Part shown: positions 24,839 through 36,907 of the stretch, piece after piece
How positions within the stretch are numbered: position 1 is the first letter of the stretch
How the letters are laid out: the number at the start of each line of letters is the position of its first letter
From: Paraburkholderia antibiotica
GTDB taxonomy: Bacteria > Pseudomonadota > Gammaproteobacteria > Burkholderiales > Burkholderiaceae
NCBI RefSeq assembly: GCF_012927125.1
Contig: NZ_JABBFZ010000002.1
Location: 496,001 to 560,000 of the forward strand
Length of the DNA: 64,000 nucleotides
Direction of reading: 5' to 3'
The notes under the pieces: generated by a model
Told to the model about the DNA's origin: nothing
What the model saw: the letters and a program-made list of their open reading frames with translations, nothing else
Database searches by the model: none
Made by a program: the position numbers and the translations under genes

Positions 24839-26199
24839 CCGGCCGGCTCGCCGAACCGAGCTTGCGCCGCGTGCTCGACGGTATGGCGCCGACGCCGTTC
24901 AGCTGGGAGATTCGCGAAATCGGCCTGCAGGTCGCCGCGCTGATGACCGCCGACCTGATCCAGCGCCGCGTGAGCGCACCGCTCGACGCGCAACGCGTGA
25001 TCGTGCCGGGCCGCTGCCGCGGCGACCTCGATGCGTTGAGCGCGCACTATGGCGTGCCGTTCGAACGCGGTCCCGAGGAGGTGAAGGACTTGCCGCAGTT
25101 TTTCGGGCAGAAAGCGAGGCCGTTCGATCTGAGCCGCTACGACACGGAGATTTTCGCGGAGATCGTCGACGCGCCGCGTCTCGATCTCGACGGCATCGTG
25201 GCGCGCGCACGCGAGTACGCCGCGCAGGGCGCGAATGTGATCGACGTCGGCTGTCTGCCGGACACGCCGTTTCCGCATCTCGAGGACGCGGTGCGGCGGT
25301 TGAAGAGCGAAGGCTATCGCGTGAGCGTCGATTCGATGCGCAACGACGAACTGCTGCGCGGCGGCCGCGCGGGCGCCGACTATCTGATGAGCCTGAATCT
25401 CGACACGCTGTGGATCGCCGACGAAGTGCCGGCCACGCCGATCCTCGTCGCGCGCGAACCGGGCGACCCGGCCTCGCTCGATGCCGCGATCGACGCGCTG
25501 TCCGCGCGCGGCCGCGCGTTTCTCGCCGATCCGATTCTCGATCCGATCCCGTTCGGACTGGCCACGTCGATCGCGCGCTATGTGCGGTTGCGCGAACGCT
25601 ATCCGGACATCGCGATCATGATGGGCGTCGGCAACGTCACCGAACTGACCGAGGCCGACACCAGCGGCATCAACGCGCTGCTGCTCGGCATCGCGGCCGA
25701 GTTGCGCATCGGCGCGATCCTGACGACCTCGGTGAGTCTGCATGCGCGGCGCGCGCTGCGCGAAGCCGACGTCGCGCGTCGCGTGATGCATGCCGCGCGC
25801 GATGCGCAGGTGCTGCCCAAAGGCATCAGCACCGAACTCGCGACGGTCCACGCGAAGCGCCCGTTTCCGTACAGCCCCGCCGAAATCGACGAATTCGCGA
25901 GCGGCGTGCGCGACCCGAATTTCCGCGTGCAGATCAGCACCGACGGCATCCACGTGTACAACCGCGACGGCCATCGGCGCGGCGACGATCCGTTCGTGCT
26001 CTATCCGCAACTGAACCTCGAGACGGACGGTGGCCACGCGTTCTATATGGGCGTGCAGCTCGCGCGCGCGGAAATCGCGTGGCGGCTCGGCAAGCGTTTC
26101 GATCAGGACCAGCCGCTCGACTGGGGCTGCGCGCTCGAGCGTGCCGACGAAAATCTGCTGGCATGGTGCGCCCCGGGCGAGACGATGAAGAAGCGTTGA
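24817..26199 (+). CDS. Dihydropteroate-synthase-like protein (DUF6513)
   Basis: This 460-residue protein has a C-terminal pterin-binding TIM barrel of the dihydropteroate synthase type (ANVIDVGCLPDTPFPHLED, VSVDSMRNDELLRGG, IMMGVGNVTELTEADTSG). The N-terminal domain of about 130 residues corresponds to DUF6513. It is a hallmark of H4MPT-pathway islands and is thought to couple the pterin to the RFA-phosphate or similar arylamine made by MptG, as folate DHPS does with pABA. It overlaps the flavoprotein gene by 22 bases. Confidence 0.88.
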   Translation: MDHLLFLTGRLAEPSLRRVLDGMAPTPFSWEIREIGLQVAALMTADLIQRRVSAPLDAQRVIVPGRCRGDLDALSAHYGVPFERGPEEVKDLPQFFGQKARPFDLSRYDTEIFAEIVDAPRLDLDGIVARAREYAAQGANVIDVGCLPDTPFPHLEDAVRRLKSEGYRVSVDSMRNDELLRGGRAGADYLMSLNLDTLWIADEVPATPILVAREPGDPASLDAAIDALSARGRAFLADPILDPIPFGLATSIARYVRLRERYPDIAIMMGVGNVTELTEADTSGINALLLGIAAELRIGAILTTSVSLHARRALREADVARRVMHAARDAQVLPKGISTELATVHAKRPFPYSPAEIDEFASGVRDPNFRVQISTDGIHVYNRDGHRRGDDPFVLYPQLNLETDGGHAFYMGVQLARAEIAWRLGKRFDQDQPLDWGCALERADENLLAWCAPGETMKKR

Positions 26200-26200
26200 G

Positions 26201-26228
26201 ACGGCGCCCACGCGCACGCACGCGCCGT
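26201..26228. terminator. Hairpin between convergent operons
   Basis: ACGGCGC (26201-26207) pairs perfectly with GCGCCGT (26222-26228) around a 14-base loop, in the 92-base space between the convergent DHPS-like and rpe genes. It lies directly after the DHPS-like stop, so it is likely a shared transcription end, though without a long U-tract. Confidence 0.45.
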
Positions 26229-26291
26229 TCAACTCCGACCCGAACCTGCGGGCAAGCGGCTCGTTGCCGCAAACCCATCAGGCTCGGCGCC

Positions 26292-26999
26292 TCATTTCGC
26301 CGCCGCGAAGCCGAGGCCTTCGTCCACCGTCGCCAGTTCGCCGCGCATCGAGCGGATCGCCTGCGCCCGGTCGCTCACGCCGAACACCGCCGATCCCGCG
26401 ACGAACACGTCGGCGCCCGCCGCCGCGATCCCCGCGATATTCGACGCCTTCACGCCGCCGTCCACTTCGATCTGCAACGGCCGGCCGGTGCGCTGCATCG
26501 TCGCGTCGACCCGCACGCGCAGACGCCGCAGTTTATCCAGCGTGTGCGGGATGAACGCCTGGCCGCCGAAGCCCGGATTCACCGACATCACCAGCACGAC
26601 GTCGAGCATCTCCAGCACGTGATCGAGCACGCTGAGCGGCGTCGCCGGATTCAGCGCGAGCCCGACGCGCACATCGTGCGAGCGGATCAGCTCGATGGTC
26701 CGGTGCACATGCTGCGAGGCCTCCGGATGAAAACTGATCACGTTCGCGCCGGCCTCGGCGAACTCGGCCACCAGCGGATCGACCGGCGTGGTCATCAGAT
26801 GCACGTCGAACGGCAGCGACGTGTGCGGCCGGATCGCCGAGCACACCAGCGGGCCAACCGTCAGGTTCGGCACATAGTGGTTATCCATCACGTCGAAATG
26901 GATCCAGTCCGCGCCGGCCGCGGTCACGTCGCGAATCTCGTCGGCGAGCCGGGCAAAATCCGCCGACAGCAGCGACGGAGCAATCAGGAATTCGCGCAT
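26292..26999 (-). CDS. cbbE: Ribulose-phosphate 3-epimerase
   Basis: This 235-residue TIM-barrel epimerase interconverts ribulose 5-phosphate and xylulose 5-phosphate in the Calvin cycle. Family motifs are [44 protein letters not shown] and [11 protein letters not shown]. The start at 26999 gives the standard length. It is the last gene of the cbbLSXFPTAE operon; 59 bases separate it from cbbA. The product is likely a dedicated copy, since a housekeeping Rpe is expected elsewhere. Confidence 0.96.
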   Translation of the reverse strand: MREFLIAPSLLSADFARLADEIRDVTAAGADWIHFDVMDNHYVPNLTVGPLVCSAIRPHTSLPFDVHLMTTPVDPLVAEFAEAGANVISFHPEASQHVHRTIELIRSHDVRVGLALNPATPLSVLDHVLEMLDVVLVMSVNPGFGGQAFIPHTLDKLRRLRVRVDATMQRTGRPLQIEVDGGVKASNIAGIAAAGADVFVAGSAVFGVSDRAQAIRSMRGELATVDEGLGFAAAK

Positions 27000-27058
27000 C
27001 GCGTTCTCCGTGCAAGTAAACCTGGGTAAGTAGGCAGGTAGCGTGGTCGCGCAGGTGC

Positions 27059-28096
27059 CTAGTGATAGCGGCGTGCCATCGTATCGAGCGGCAGCGGCTT
27101 GATGCGCGCGGCCTGCCCTGCGCAACCGAACGCCTCGAAGCGTTCGACGCAGATCGCGCTGGCCGCCGCGGTCGCGGCCTTCAACGCGGCGCGCGGATCG
27201 AATTCGGAGCGCGCGCTCGCGAGCGACTTGCGCATCGCGCCGCTCATCGCGAGGCGGATGTCGGTATCGATGTTGACCTTGCGCACGCCGTGCGCGATGC
27301 CGCGGCGAATCTCTTCGACCGGCACGCCGTACGTGGTCGGAATCTCGCCACCGTATTCGCGGATCACCGCGAGCCATTCCTGCGGCACCGACGACGAACC
27401 GTGCATCACCAGATGCGTGTTCGGAATGCGCGCGTGAATATCGGCGATGCGGTCGATCGCGAGAATGTCGCCGGTCGGCTCGCGGCTGAACTTGTACGCG
27501 CCGTGCGAGGTGCCGATCGCGATCGCGAGCGCGTCGACGCCGGTCGCCTCGACGAAATGCAGCGCTTCGTCGGGGTCGGTCAGCAGATGTTCGCGCGACA
27601 GTTTGCCTTCCGCGCCTACCCCATCCTCCTCGCCGGCCATGCCGGTTTCGAGCGAACCCAGACAACCGAGCTCGCCCTCCACCGACACGCCGACCGCGTG
27701 TGCGGCGTCCACCACGCGCCGGCTCACGTCGACGTTGTAGTCGTACGCGGCAGGGGTTTTCTGATCGGGCAGCAGCGAGCCGTCCATCATCACCGACGTG
27801 AAGCCCGAGCGGATCGCCTGCTGACACACCGCCGGGCTCGCGCCGTGATCCTGATGCAGCACGAGCGGAATGTCCGGATGCGCTTCGAGCGCGGCGAGCA
27901 CCAGATGCCGCAGATACGGCTCGCCCGCATACTTGCGCGCGCCCGCCGACGCCTGCAGGATCACCGGGCTCGCGGTGGCCTCGGCGGCCTGCATGATCGC
28001 GTGAATCTGCTCCATGTTGTTGACGTTGAACGCGGGCACGCCATAGTCGTGTTCGGCCGCGTGATCCAGAAGTTGGCGCAGGGTAATGAAGGCCAT
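27059..28096 (-). CDS. cbbA: Class II fructose-1,6-bisphosphate aldolase
   Basis: This 345-residue class II (zinc) aldolase of the Calvin-cycle type makes fructose and sedoheptulose bisphosphates. Zinc-site and family motifs include [36 protein letters not shown] and [10 protein letters not shown]. The start at 28096 ([14 protein letters not shown]) gives the usual length, and an open extension upstream overlaps the intergenic region only. It lies 46 bases downstream of the transketolase gene in the same operon. Confidence 0.96.
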   Translation of the reverse strand: MAFITLRQLLDHAAEHDYGVPAFNVNNMEQIHAIMQAAEATASPVILQASAGARKYAGEPYLRHLVLAALEAHPDIPLVLHQDHGASPAVCQQAIRSGFTSVMMDGSLLPDQKTPAAYDYNVDVSRRVVDAAHAVGVSVEGELGCLGSLETGMAGEEDGVGAEGKLSREHLLTDPDEALHFVEATGVDALAIAIGTSHGAYKFSREPTGDILAIDRIADIHARIPNTHLVMHGSSSVPQEWLAVIREYGGEIPTTYGVPVEEIRRGIAHGVRKVNIDTDIRLAMSGAMRKSLASARSEFDPRAALKAATAAASAICVERFEAFGCAGQAARIKPLPLDTMARRYH

Positions 28097-28142
28097 TGCG
28101 TGCTCCTCGCTATCGGATGAAATCGGGTCGGGGCGGCTTGAA

Positions 28143-30233
28143 TCAGGCGCCGCCCGCTCGGCGCACCGTGTGCGCGGCGACGACGCGATGGGCTGCGTCG
28201 ACCAGCGCCTGCGTGCTGAGGTTGAAATGCTTGAACAGCGCGCCGGCGGGCGCCGATTCGCCGAACGTATCGATGCCCACCACGTCGCCATCGAGGCCGA
28301 CGTATTGCCGCCAGAACGCGCTGACACCCGCTTCGATCGCGACGCGCGGCACGCCCGGCGGCAGCACCGCGTCGCGCCACTCGCGCGGCTGACGATCGAA
28401 GGTCGTGGTCGACGGCATCGACACCACGCGCGCGGCGATGCCGGCGGCGGCGAGCGGTTCGATGGCGTCGAGCGCGAGCGCGACCTCGGAGCCGGTCGCG
28501 ATCAGCACGACGCGCGCAGCCGGTTCGGCCGGCGTGGTTTCCGGCCAGTCGCGCAACACGTAGCCGCCGCGCGCGATCGCGCCGATCTGCTCGGCCGAGC
28601 GCGTGACGAACGGCAGGTTCTGGCGGCTCAGCAACAGACACGACGGCCCATCGCGCTCGACCGCGCTGACCCACGCCTGCGCGGTCTCGACGGTGTCGCA
28701 CGGACGCCAGACGTCGAGCCCCGGGATCAGCCGCAAACTCGCCGCGTGCTCGACTGCCTGGTGGGTCGGGCCGTCTTCACCGAGGCCGATCGAATCGTGC
28801 GTGAACACGAAGATCGAGCGCGTCTTCATCAGCGCGGCCATCCGCAGTGCGTTGCGCGAGTAGTCGGAGAAGGTCAGGAAGGTGCCGCCGAACGGCAGGT
28901 GCCCGCGATGCAGCGCGATGCCGTTCATCATCGCGCTCATGCCGAATTCGCGTACCCCGTAGTGCACGTAGTTGCCGCCGCGCAAGCCGCCGCCGTCGCC
29001 CTCATCGCCCTGAGCGGCGCCGACGTCGACCGCGTTGGGCCAGTCGGTCAGGTTCGAGCCGGTCAGGTCGGCCGAGCCGCCGAGCAGTTCCGGCAGGCTG
29101 CGCGCGAGCGCGCCGATCGCCTTTTGCGAGGCCTTGCGCGTGGCCAGCGTTTCGGCCGCGCAATCGGTGTCGCGCAGTAACGCGCGCACCGTGTCGTGCC
29201 ACAGCGCGGGCAGCTTGCCTTGCACACGCCGCTCGAACTCGGCGGCCTCGACCGGATAGCGCTTGCGATATGCGTCGAAACGCTCGTGCCAGTCGGCTTC
29301 GGCGGCGCCGCCGCGCGCACTCGCGTCGAAATTCTCACGCACTTCCTGCGGAATCTCGAATGGCGGATGCGGCCAGTTCAGCGCGAGCCGCGTGCGCGCG
29401 ATTTCCTCCGCGCCGAGCGGCGCGCCGTGCACGTCGTGCGTGCCGGCCTTCGACGGCGCGCCCTGGCCGATCACCGTGCGGCAGCAGATCAGCGTCGGCC
29501 GACCGGCCGCGCGTGCCGCGTGCAACGCGCGATCGACCGCGTCGACGTCATGGCCATCCACCTCGCGCACCACGTGCCAGCCGTAGGCCGCGAAACGCGA
29601 CGGCGTGTCGTCGGCGAACCATTGCGCGACGTGGCCGTCGATCGAAATGCCGTTGTCGTCGTACAGCACCACCAGCTTGTCGAGCTTCAGCGTGCCCGCG
29701 AGCGACGCCGCTTCGTGCGAGATGCCTTCCATCAGGCAGCCGTCGCCGACGAACACGTAGGTGCGGTGATCGACGATCCGATGTCCCGGCCGGTTGAATT
29801 CGCGCGCGAGCAGCGCCTCGGCGAGCGCCATACCGACGCCGTTCGCGAGCCCCTGGCCAAGCGGCCCAGTGGTCGTTTCGACGCCGGGCGTGACGCCCAC
29901 TTCGGGATGCCCCGGCGTTTTGCTGTGCAACTGGCGAAATCGCTTCAGTTCGTCGATCGGCAGGTCGTAGCCGGTCAGATGCAACAGGCCGTACAACAGC
30001 ATCGAGCCATGTCCGTTCGACAGAATGAAACGATCGCGGTCGGGCCACGCCGGGTTGCGCGGGTTGTGCTTCAGATGCCGGTCCCACAACGCGACCGCGA
30101 TCTCGGCCATGCCGAGCGGCATGCCCGGATGCCCCGACTTCGCCGCTTCCACCGCGTCGATCGCGAGCATGCGCAGCGCGTCGGCCATCTGACGGGTGGC
30201 GGGAGCGACGGACGATTGAGCGACTGCACTCAT
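28143..30233 (-). CDS. cbbT: Transketolase
   Basis: This 696-residue thiamine-diphosphate enzyme carries out two-carbon transfers for ribulose regeneration. Motifs are [18 protein letters not shown], the TPP-binding [18 protein letters not shown], and [17 protein letters not shown] in the pyrimidine domain. The length is right for a full enzyme. It is the sixth gene of the cbb operon, 37 bases after the phosphoribulokinase gene. Xylulose-monophosphate yeast-type dihydroxyacetone synthase was considered, but operon context favours the Calvin role. Confidence 0.96.
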   Translation of the reverse strand: MSAVAQSSVAPATRQMADALRMLAIDAVEAAKSGHPGMPLGMAEIAVALWDRHLKHNPRNPAWPDRDRFILSNGHGSMLLYGLLHLTGYDLPIDELKRFRQLHSKTPGHPEVGVTPGVETTTGPLGQGLANGVGMALAEALLAREFNRPGHRIVDHRTYVFVGDGCLMEGISHEAASLAGTLKLDKLVVLYDDNGISIDGHVAQWFADDTPSRFAAYGWHVVREVDGHDVDAVDRALHAARAAGRPTLICCRTVIGQGAPSKAGTHDVHGAPLGAEEIARTRLALNWPHPPFEIPQEVRENFDASARGGAAEADWHERFDAYRKRYPVEAAEFERRVQGKLPALWHDTVRALLRDTDCAAETLATRKASQKAIGALARSLPELLGGSADLTGSNLTDWPNAVDVGAAQGDEGDGGGLRGGNYVHYGVREFGMSAMMNGIALHRGHLPFGGTFLTFSDYSRNALRMAALMKTRSIFVFTHDSIGLGEDGPTHQAVEHAASLRLIPGLDVWRPCDTVETAQAWVSAVERDGPSCLLLSRQNLPFVTRSAEQIGAIARGGYVLRDWPETTPAEPAARVVLIATGSEVALALDAIEPLAAAGIAARVVSMPSTTTFDRQPREWRDAVLPPGVPRVAIEAGVSAFWRQYVGLDGDVVGIDTFGESAPAGALFKHFNLSTQALVDAAHRVVAAHTVRRAGGA

Positions 30234-30270
30234 CGGTACTCTCCTTGCGAAATAGACGGGCCGCGCGACT

Positions 30271-31143
30271 TCATGCGCGCGAGCGCCGGTCGATCAATTG
30301 CAGAATCATCGGCGTGAAGATCAGCTGCATCGCGAGCCCCATCTTGCCGCCCGGCACGACGATCACATTCGGCCGCGACATGAACGAGTCGTGCAGCATC
30401 GTCAGCAGATACTGAAAGTCGATGCCCTTCGGCCGCGCGAAGCGGATCACCACGAAGCTCTCGTCGGGCTGCGGAATTTCGCGCGCGGTGAACGGGTTCG
30501 ACGTGTCCACGGTCGGCACGCGCTGGAAGTTCACGTGCGTGCGCGAGAACTGCGGGCAGATGTAGTTCACGTAGTCGGGCATGCGCCGCAGGATCGTGTC
30601 GACCACCGCTTCGTGCGAATAGCCGCGCATGTTCTGATCGCGGTGCAGCTTCTGGATCCATTCGAGGTTGATGATCGGCACCACGCCGATCAGCAGATCC
30701 GTGTGCCGCGCGAGGTCGACCTTGTCGGTCACGGCCGCGCCGTGCAGACCTTCGTAGAACATCAGGTCGGTATCGGGCGCGACGTCTTCCCACGGCGTGA
30801 AGGTGCCGCTGTCCTGCTTGTACAGCTGCGCCTCACCGGCGTCGTGCACGTAGTGGCGCAACTGGCCGGTGCCGTTCTCGCCGTAGCGGGTGAAGAGCGT
30901 CTCCAGTTCTTCGAGCAGATTCGCCTCAGGGCCGAAGTGGCTGAAATTCGGCGCGCCGTCGCGTTCGTGATCCTTCATCGCCGCGCGCATGCCGACGCGG
31001 TCGTAACGATGGAACGCATCGCCTTCGACGATCTGCGCATTGATGTGCTCGCGCCTGAAGATATGCATGAAGCTCTTCATGACGGTGGTGGTGCCCGCGC
31101 CGCTCGAGCCGGTCACCGCGATGATCGGATGTTTGATTGACAT
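30271..31143 (-). CDS. cbbP: Phosphoribulokinase
   Basis: This 290-residue proteobacterial (class I) phosphoribulokinase makes ribulose 1,5-bisphosphate from ribulose 5-phosphate and ATP. It is a key Calvin-cycle enzyme. The P-loop is [12 protein letters not shown] (about residues 10-21), followed by the substrate motifs [10 protein letters not shown] and [11 protein letters not shown]. The start [10 protein letters not shown] at 31143 gives normal length. Located between cbbF and cbbT. Confidence 0.97.
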   Translation of the reverse strand: MSIKHPIIAVTGSSGAGTTTVMKSFMHIFRREHINAQIVEGDAFHRYDRVGMRAAMKDHERDGAPNFSHFGPEANLLEELETLFTRYGENGTGQLRHYVHDAGEAQLYKQDSGTFTPWEDVAPDTDLMFYEGLHGAAVTDKVDLARHTDLLIGVVPIINLEWIQKLHRDQNMRGYSHEAVVDTILRRMPDYVNYICPQFSRTHVNFQRVPTVDTSNPFTAREIPQPDESFVVIRFARPKGIDFQYLLTMLHDSFMSRPNVIVVPGGKMGLAMQLIFTPMILQLIDRRSRA

Positions 31144-31288
31144 GCTTGTGTCTCCGGATGACTGTGTTCTTTGCGCTGTTTTGCTGTGTGTGACTTGACG
31201 CGGCGTGCGTGTGCGGCATGCGCTGGCCGCGGTTCCTGCTGGCGGCCTGCCGGGTGAGCTGTTTTGCAACTCGCCCGGCAAGCGCGCA

Positions 31289-32392
31289 TCAGGCCGTGAA
31301 ATCCGGCAAAAACAGCGAGCGTGTGCCGAACAGCGGCGACGTGAACGGCTTGTCCTCGCCGCGGTCGTATTCGCCGTGATAGCGCGCGATGCGTTCGACC
31401 TCGTTCTTCGAGCCGAGAATCACCGGCACGCGGCCATGCAGCGTGCGCGGCTGTACGTCCAGAATCCGCTCGCGCCCGGTGATCGACAGACCGCCCGCCT
31501 GCTCGATCAGGAAGCTCATCGGATTGGCCTCGTACAGCAGCCGCAGACGGCCCTCCATCTCCGGCGTCTTCGAGTCGCGCGGATACATGAAGACGCCGCC
31601 GCGCATCAGGATGCGATGCACCTCCGCGACCATCGACGCGATCCAGCGCATGTTGAAGTCGCGCGCGCGGCAGCCGCTACGGCCGTCCTTGCATTCCTGC
31701 ACGTAGCGGCGCACCGGCGGCTCCCAGAAGCGTTCGTTCGACGCGTTGATCGCGAACTCGCCGGTATCTTCAGGAATCCGGATGTTCGAATGCGTGAGCA
31801 CGAAGTTGCCGATCTCGCGCTCGAGCGTGAAGCCATGCGTGCCGTTGCCCACCGACAGCACCAGCATCGTCGACGGTCCGTACACCGCGTAGCCGGCAGC
31901 GACCTGCTCGCAGCCGGGACGCAGGAACGCGGCCTCACTGCCGGCATCCTCGGCCGGATCGCGGCGGCGCAGCACCGAGAAAATCGAGCCCACCACGCCG
32001 TTGATGTCGATGTTCGACGAGCCGTCGAGCGGATCGAACGCGAGCAGATACTCGCCGCGCGGATAGCCGTCCGGAATCGCGTACACCTCCTCCATTTCCT
32101 CGGACACCATCGCCGCCAGCAGGCCGTCCCACTCGCATTGCTGGACGAAGACTTCGTTGGTCGCGACGTCGAGCTTCTTCTGCTCTTCGCCGTGCGTGTT
32201 GACGGTTTGCGCGGAGCCGTAGTTGCCGCCGAGCGCGCCCTTGGTGAGCCGCGCGGAGATCGATTTGATGGCGGCCGCCACATCGATCAGCAGCGCGGAG
32301 AGTCCCGCTGTTTCCTGCGCATTCGCGGCACCGGGCTGGCGATCGAGCGTGTCGATCAGAAACTTCGAAAGTGTCGTGCGTCCGTCCTGCAT
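31289..32392 (-). CDS. cbbF: Fructose-1,6-bisphosphatase, class I
   Basis: This 367-residue class I fructose/sedoheptulose bisphosphatase of the cbb operon carries the metal-binding loop [14 protein letters not shown] and the substrate motif [20 protein letters not shown], with [12 protein letters not shown] downstream. Length is slightly above the usual about 340-360. It follows cbbX after 85 bases and precedes cbbP after 145 bases, the largest gap between these genes. Confidence 0.96.
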   Translation of the reverse strand: MQDGRTTLSKFLIDTLDRQPGAANAQETAGLSALLIDVAAAIKSISARLTKGALGGNYGSAQTVNTHGEEQKKLDVATNEVFVQQCEWDGLLAAMVSEEMEEVYAIPDGYPRGEYLLAFDPLDGSSNIDINGVVGSIFSVLRRRDPAEDAGSEAAFLRPGCEQVAAGYAVYGPSTMLVLSVGNGTHGFTLEREIGNFVLTHSNIRIPEDTGEFAINASNERFWEPPVRRYVQECKDGRSGCRARDFNMRWIASMVAEVHRILMRGGVFMYPRDSKTPEMEGRLRLLYEANPMSFLIEQAGGLSITGRERILDVQPRTLHGRVPVILGSKNEVERIARYHGEYDRGEDKPFTSPLFGTRSLFLPDFTA

Positions 32393-32477
32393 AGCCTTCT
32401 CCGTGAATGATGTCGTGACGTCGTGACTCGGTGAACCAGATCAGCAAGCCGAGTCGGCGCCAGGTCGGTGAACCGGG

Positions 32478-33485
32478 TCAGCCCGGCGGCTCGGCGCCCA
32501 GCAACGGCTCGTCGAACACGCGGCTCGCGCGCACGTCGGTGGCGTCGATCAGCGTGAGCGCGGCGGTGTCGATCGGCTCGCCGCCTTGCAGCGCGCCCGC
32601 GAACAGACGGTTCGCCTGGCGCAGCCGCGCGCGGTCGAGCGCGTTGCGCACTGAGCGCGCATTGGCGAAGTTCGGCTGCCGGATGCGGCGCGCCAGATAG
32701 TCGGCAAACGCGCGCCGCGAGTCGGCGTCGAAGCGGTAGTGCATCGTGCCGAGCATGCGTTCGGCGATTTCCAACAGTTCGGATTCCTCGTAATCCGGAA
32801 ACGTGATGTGATGCGCGATGCGCGAGCGGAAACCCGGATTGCTCTCGAAGAACACCTCCATCCGCGACGCGTAGCCGGCGAGGATCACCACCAGGTCGCT
32901 GCGCTGGTTCTCCATCGTCTGCAGCAGGATTTCGATCGCTTCCTGGCCGTAGTCGCGCTCGTTTTCCGGGCGATACAGGTAGTACGCCTCGTCGATGAAC
33001 AGCACGCCGCCCATCGCGCGCTTGAGCACGTCGCGCGTTTTCGGCGCGGTATGGCCGATGTACTGCCCGACCAGATCGTCGCGCGTGACCGACACCAGAT
33101 GATTGCGGCGGATATAGCCGAGCCGGTGCAGCACCTCGGCCATGCGCATCGCGACCGTGGTCTTGCCAGTGCCGGGATTGCCGGAGAAGCACATATGCAA
33201 GGTCGGTGCGCCGCCAGCCAGACCGAGCGACGTGCGCGCGCGCTCCACCAGCAGATGCGCGGCAACCTCGCGAATGCGCGTCTTCACCGGCGCGAGTCCG
33301 ACCAGATCGCGATCGAGTTCGCCGAGCACGTCGCCGATGCCGGAGTCGCGATACAGCGCGGCAAGATCGACTTGCGACGCGGCTGCGGGGGCAGCCTCGG
33401 GCGCGGCTTGCGGCGCGTCGGTGGGTGCGTCGGCGGGTGCGCCAGACCTCGCAACGGCTTCGGCGATGGCGGCATCGTCTGTCAT
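32478..33485 (-). CDS. cbbX: CbbX, red-type RuBisCO activase
   Basis: This 335-residue AAA+ ATPase releases inhibitory sugar phosphates from red-type (form IC) RuBisCO. Walker A is [10 protein letters not shown] (residues 101-110) and Walker B is [10 protein letters not shown] (161-170). [15 protein letters not shown] follows. About 40 N-terminal residues are Ala/Pro-rich and probably disordered. The start at 33485 has GGAGG about 6 bases upstream. It sits directly downstream of cbbS, as in other form IC operons, which supports that the RuBisCO here needs remodelling. Confidence 0.96.
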   Translation of the reverse strand: MTDDAAIAEAVARSGAPADAPTDAPQAAPEAAPAAASQVDLAALYRDSGIGDVLGELDRDLVGLAPVKTRIREVAAHLLVERARTSLGLAGGAPTLHMCFSGNPGTGKTTVAMRMAEVLHRLGYIRRNHLVSVTRDDLVGQYIGHTAPKTRDVLKRAMGGVLFIDEAYYLYRPENERDYGQEAIEILLQTMENQRSDLVVILAGYASRMEVFFESNPGFRSRIAHHITFPDYEESELLEIAERMLGTMHYRFDADSRRAFADYLARRIRQPNFANARSVRNALDRARLRQANRLFAGALQGGEPIDTAALTLIDATDVRASRVFDEPLLGAEPPG

Positions 33486-33577
33486 GGTTCCTCCTTGCGA
33501 TCCGGCGAGCCTCGGCCACAGGTCACGCGGCTCGTCGCGAATCGCCTCGTGCTGGATTCGTTGCGGGAGTGAGCGAG

Positions 33578-34006
33578 TCAGCTGGCGGCCACGTAGCGCT
33601 CGCCCGCCGGCCGATCGGTCGCATAGCCCGCAATGCCGTAGCGCTGCGTGCGTCCCTCGGCGTCCTGGCGCACCAGCCGGAAGCCCGGCTCGGTATCTGG
33701 CCGGTTGACGATGAACGACAGCCGCATCGTCTCGAAGGTGCGCACCGAATCGAACGCATTGACCTTGATGTAGTGCTGCGGGCGCGCCGCGCGGCAGGCC
33801 TTGACCTCCTGCAGCACGCCGGCCGCGTCGTGCAGATCGAACATCGGCAGACCCCACATTTCCCAATACGTGTTGCGCGGATGCGGGTCGTCGGTGAATT
33901 CGACCGAACAGGCCCAGCCCTGGCTCAGCGCATAGTCGATCTGCTTGCTGATTTCCTCGTCGGTCAGCTCGGGCAGAAAAGAAAACGTTCCTTGTGTAAT
34001 ACGCAT
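33578..34006 (-). CDS. cbbS: RuBisCO small subunit, form IC
   Basis: This 142-residue RuBisCO small subunit begins [19 protein letters not shown]. It has [16 protein letters not shown] and a C-terminal extension ([16 protein letters not shown]), the hallmark of red-type small subunits that forms a beta-barrel in the central pore. It lies 120 bases after cbbL. Confidence 0.97.
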   Translation of the reverse strand: MRITQGTFSFLPELTDEEISKQIDYALSQGWACSVEFTDDPHPRNTYWEMWGLPMFDLHDAAGVLQEVKACRAARPQHYIKVNAFDSVRTFETMRLSFIVNRPDTEPGFRLVRQDAEGRTQRYGIAGYATDRPAGERYVAAS

Positions 34007-34126
34007 GACGAACCTCGTTGATGGATGTCGCGTTCAGAACGGCGTCAACAGTGTCCTCGCGCGGTGCCGGGGCACCGCGTCGAGGCCTTCGCTCGTGAAG
34101 CCGTGGTGGATGGAGAGTCGACTCGC

Positions 34127-35698
<1,572 letters not shown>

Positions 35699-35699
35699 T

Positions 35700-35760
35700 C
35701 ATGAAGGGGAATTCACGATTTTATTTGGCAGACTTAATGGATCCGTTATCGCTTGCACAT
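35700..35760. promoter_or_regulatory. AT-rich region upstream of cbbL, possible CbbR operator
   Basis: This is the only strongly AT-rich stretch in the 35627-36104 gap (GATTTTATTTGGCAGACTTA). It contains T/A-flanked triplets of the kind CbbR binds (TTA...TNA spacing). It lies 75-130 bases upstream of cbbL, where a CbbR site is expected. No precise match can be claimed. Apart from this and the pqqA element, the gap shows nothing. Confidence 0.3.
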
Positions 35761-36010
35761 CGTGATGCGTTTTTTCGGCACTCGCGATGCAATCAGGCGC
35801 AGAATGTATCGGTGAGCGATGCGAGCACGGCGTGACAGCGCAACCGCCTTGAGCGGACCGCGATGGCACACTTTGCTTCGTTTTCGCCACACCGCGCGGT
35901 CGCGCGTTTATCACGCGAACCGCGCGATCGTCGCGCGATGGCGCAATTCGGCGGGCACTGCATTGCCGTCCGAAGCAGCGCGCGAGCGCGATCGGGCCGG
36001 CAATGCACGC

Positions 36011-36025
36011 GGGCATGGAGCTTGC
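36011..36025 (+). promoter_or_regulatory. Candidate sigma54 -24/-12 element for pqqA
   Basis: GGGCATGGAGCTTGC has GG/GC at exact spacing with a full TTGC. It is nearly the same as CGGCATGGACCTTGC in front of fhcB (13 of 15 bases). The predicted start is near 36037, giving a 68-base leader before pqqA. Confidence 0.6.
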
Positions 36026-36104
36026 GTGATGCCGGAAGCCGTCGAGCCCGGCAGCACGCGGACGCGGCGGCGCAACGCTGTTTCAACCCATGGAGGAAGC
36101 ACGT

Positions 36105-36179
36105 ATGCAATGGACCACCCCGAGCTATACCGACGTACGCCTCGGTTTTGAAATCGTGATGTATGTCGCTACGCGTTAA
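36105..36179 (+). CDS. pqqA: PqqA, precursor peptide of PQQ
   Basis: This 24-residue peptide starts [20 protein letters not shown] and ends VATR. The conserved Glu and Tyr that are fused into PQQ are E16 and Y20 (ExxxY spacing). GGAGG about 8 bases upstream gives a strong ribosome site. It is far from pqqBCDE (58393-61782), about 22 kb away, and instead heads a unit with a DUF447 gene and mfnB. Its upstream -24/-12 element suggests expression with the C1 pathway. Too short for normal gene callers; the identification rests on the motif and length. Confidence 0.95.
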   Translation: MQWTTPSYTDVRLGFEIVMYVATR

Positions 36180-36189
36180 GCCCGCGGGA

Positions 36190-36208
36190 GGGCCGCATGT
36201 CGCGGCCC
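36190..36208 (+). terminator. Hairpin after pqqA
   Basis: GGGCCGC-ATGTC-GCGGCCC is a perfect 7-bp stem starting 11 bases past the pqqA stop, followed by CC and TTGCTGTT. It lacks a clean U-run. It may act as a partial terminator or mRNA stabiliser, so that pqqA is made in excess of the downstream genes, as in other pqq operons. Confidence 0.4.
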
Positions 36209-36285
36209 CCTTGCTGTTCCCGTTGGTGTTTGTCTTCAGCTAACCGGCCGGCCTTGCGGCTCTGTCTGGACACACGTTCCCAGCC

Positions 36286-36888
36286 ATGATCCACGAAACG
36301 ATCGTCACCACGTCAGCGTGCGATGGCCGTCCCCATATCGCGCCGATGGGCGCGCGCTCCGAGGGTGAGCGCATCATCCTTGCCCCTTTCCGTCCGTCCA
36401 CGACGCTCGACAACATTCTGGCGTCGCGCGCGGCAGTTCTGAATTTCACCACCGACGTGCGCGTCTTCGCGGGCTGCGTCACGCACTGCGCGACCGACTG
36501 GCCGACCGTGGCCGCGACTCGCGTCGCCAGCGTGCGGCTTGCCGAATCGCTCGCGCACGCGGAGCTCGAACTCGACGAGATCCGCGACGACCCGCAGCGT
36601 CCGGTGCTGGTGATGAAATGCGTGCACCGCGAAAATCATGCGCCGTTCGCGGGCTTCAATCGCGCGCAGTCGGCGGTGGTGGAAGGCGCGATTCTGGTGA
36701 GCCGGCTCTTCATGCTGCCGCCCGACAAGATCGATCGCGAACTCGCGTATCTGCAGATCGCGATCGACAAAACCGCCGGCGAGCACGAGCGCACCGCCTG
36801 GGGCTGGCTCGTCGCCGCGATCGCGCGGTATCGCGCGAACCTCGAAGCGAGCGGCAGCGAGGCGGCGGCTCCCGTCCATCACGAGTAG
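36286..36888 (+). CDS. DUF447 family protein, flavin-reductase-like fold
   Basis: This 200-residue DUF447 protein, a split-barrel FMN-binding-like family common in methanogens and in methylotroph islands, begins with IHETIVTTSACDGRPHIAPMG and contains LILAPFRPSTTLDNI-type sequence. Its presence next to mfnB and pqqA fits a role in methanofuran or methanopterin synthesis, but no reaction is established. It starts 106 bases after pqqA and precedes mfnB by 19 bases. No signal peptide. Confidence 0.82.
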   Translation: MIHETIVTTSACDGRPHIAPMGARSEGERIILAPFRPSTTLDNILASRAAVLNFTTDVRVFAGCVTHCATDWPTVAATRVASVRLAESLAHAELELDEIRDDPQRPVLVMKCVHRENHAPFAGFNRAQSAVVEGAILVSRLFMLPPDKIDRELAYLQIAIDKTAGEHERTAWGWLVAAIARYRANLEASGSEAAAPVHHE

Positions 36889-36907
36889 TTTTCTCCGGAG
36901 AGTTTCG

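Noticed and set aside
36240..36482. Short minus-strand frame opposite the DUF447 gene
   Set aside because: It lies antisense to a recognisable gene with no ribosome site or motif.
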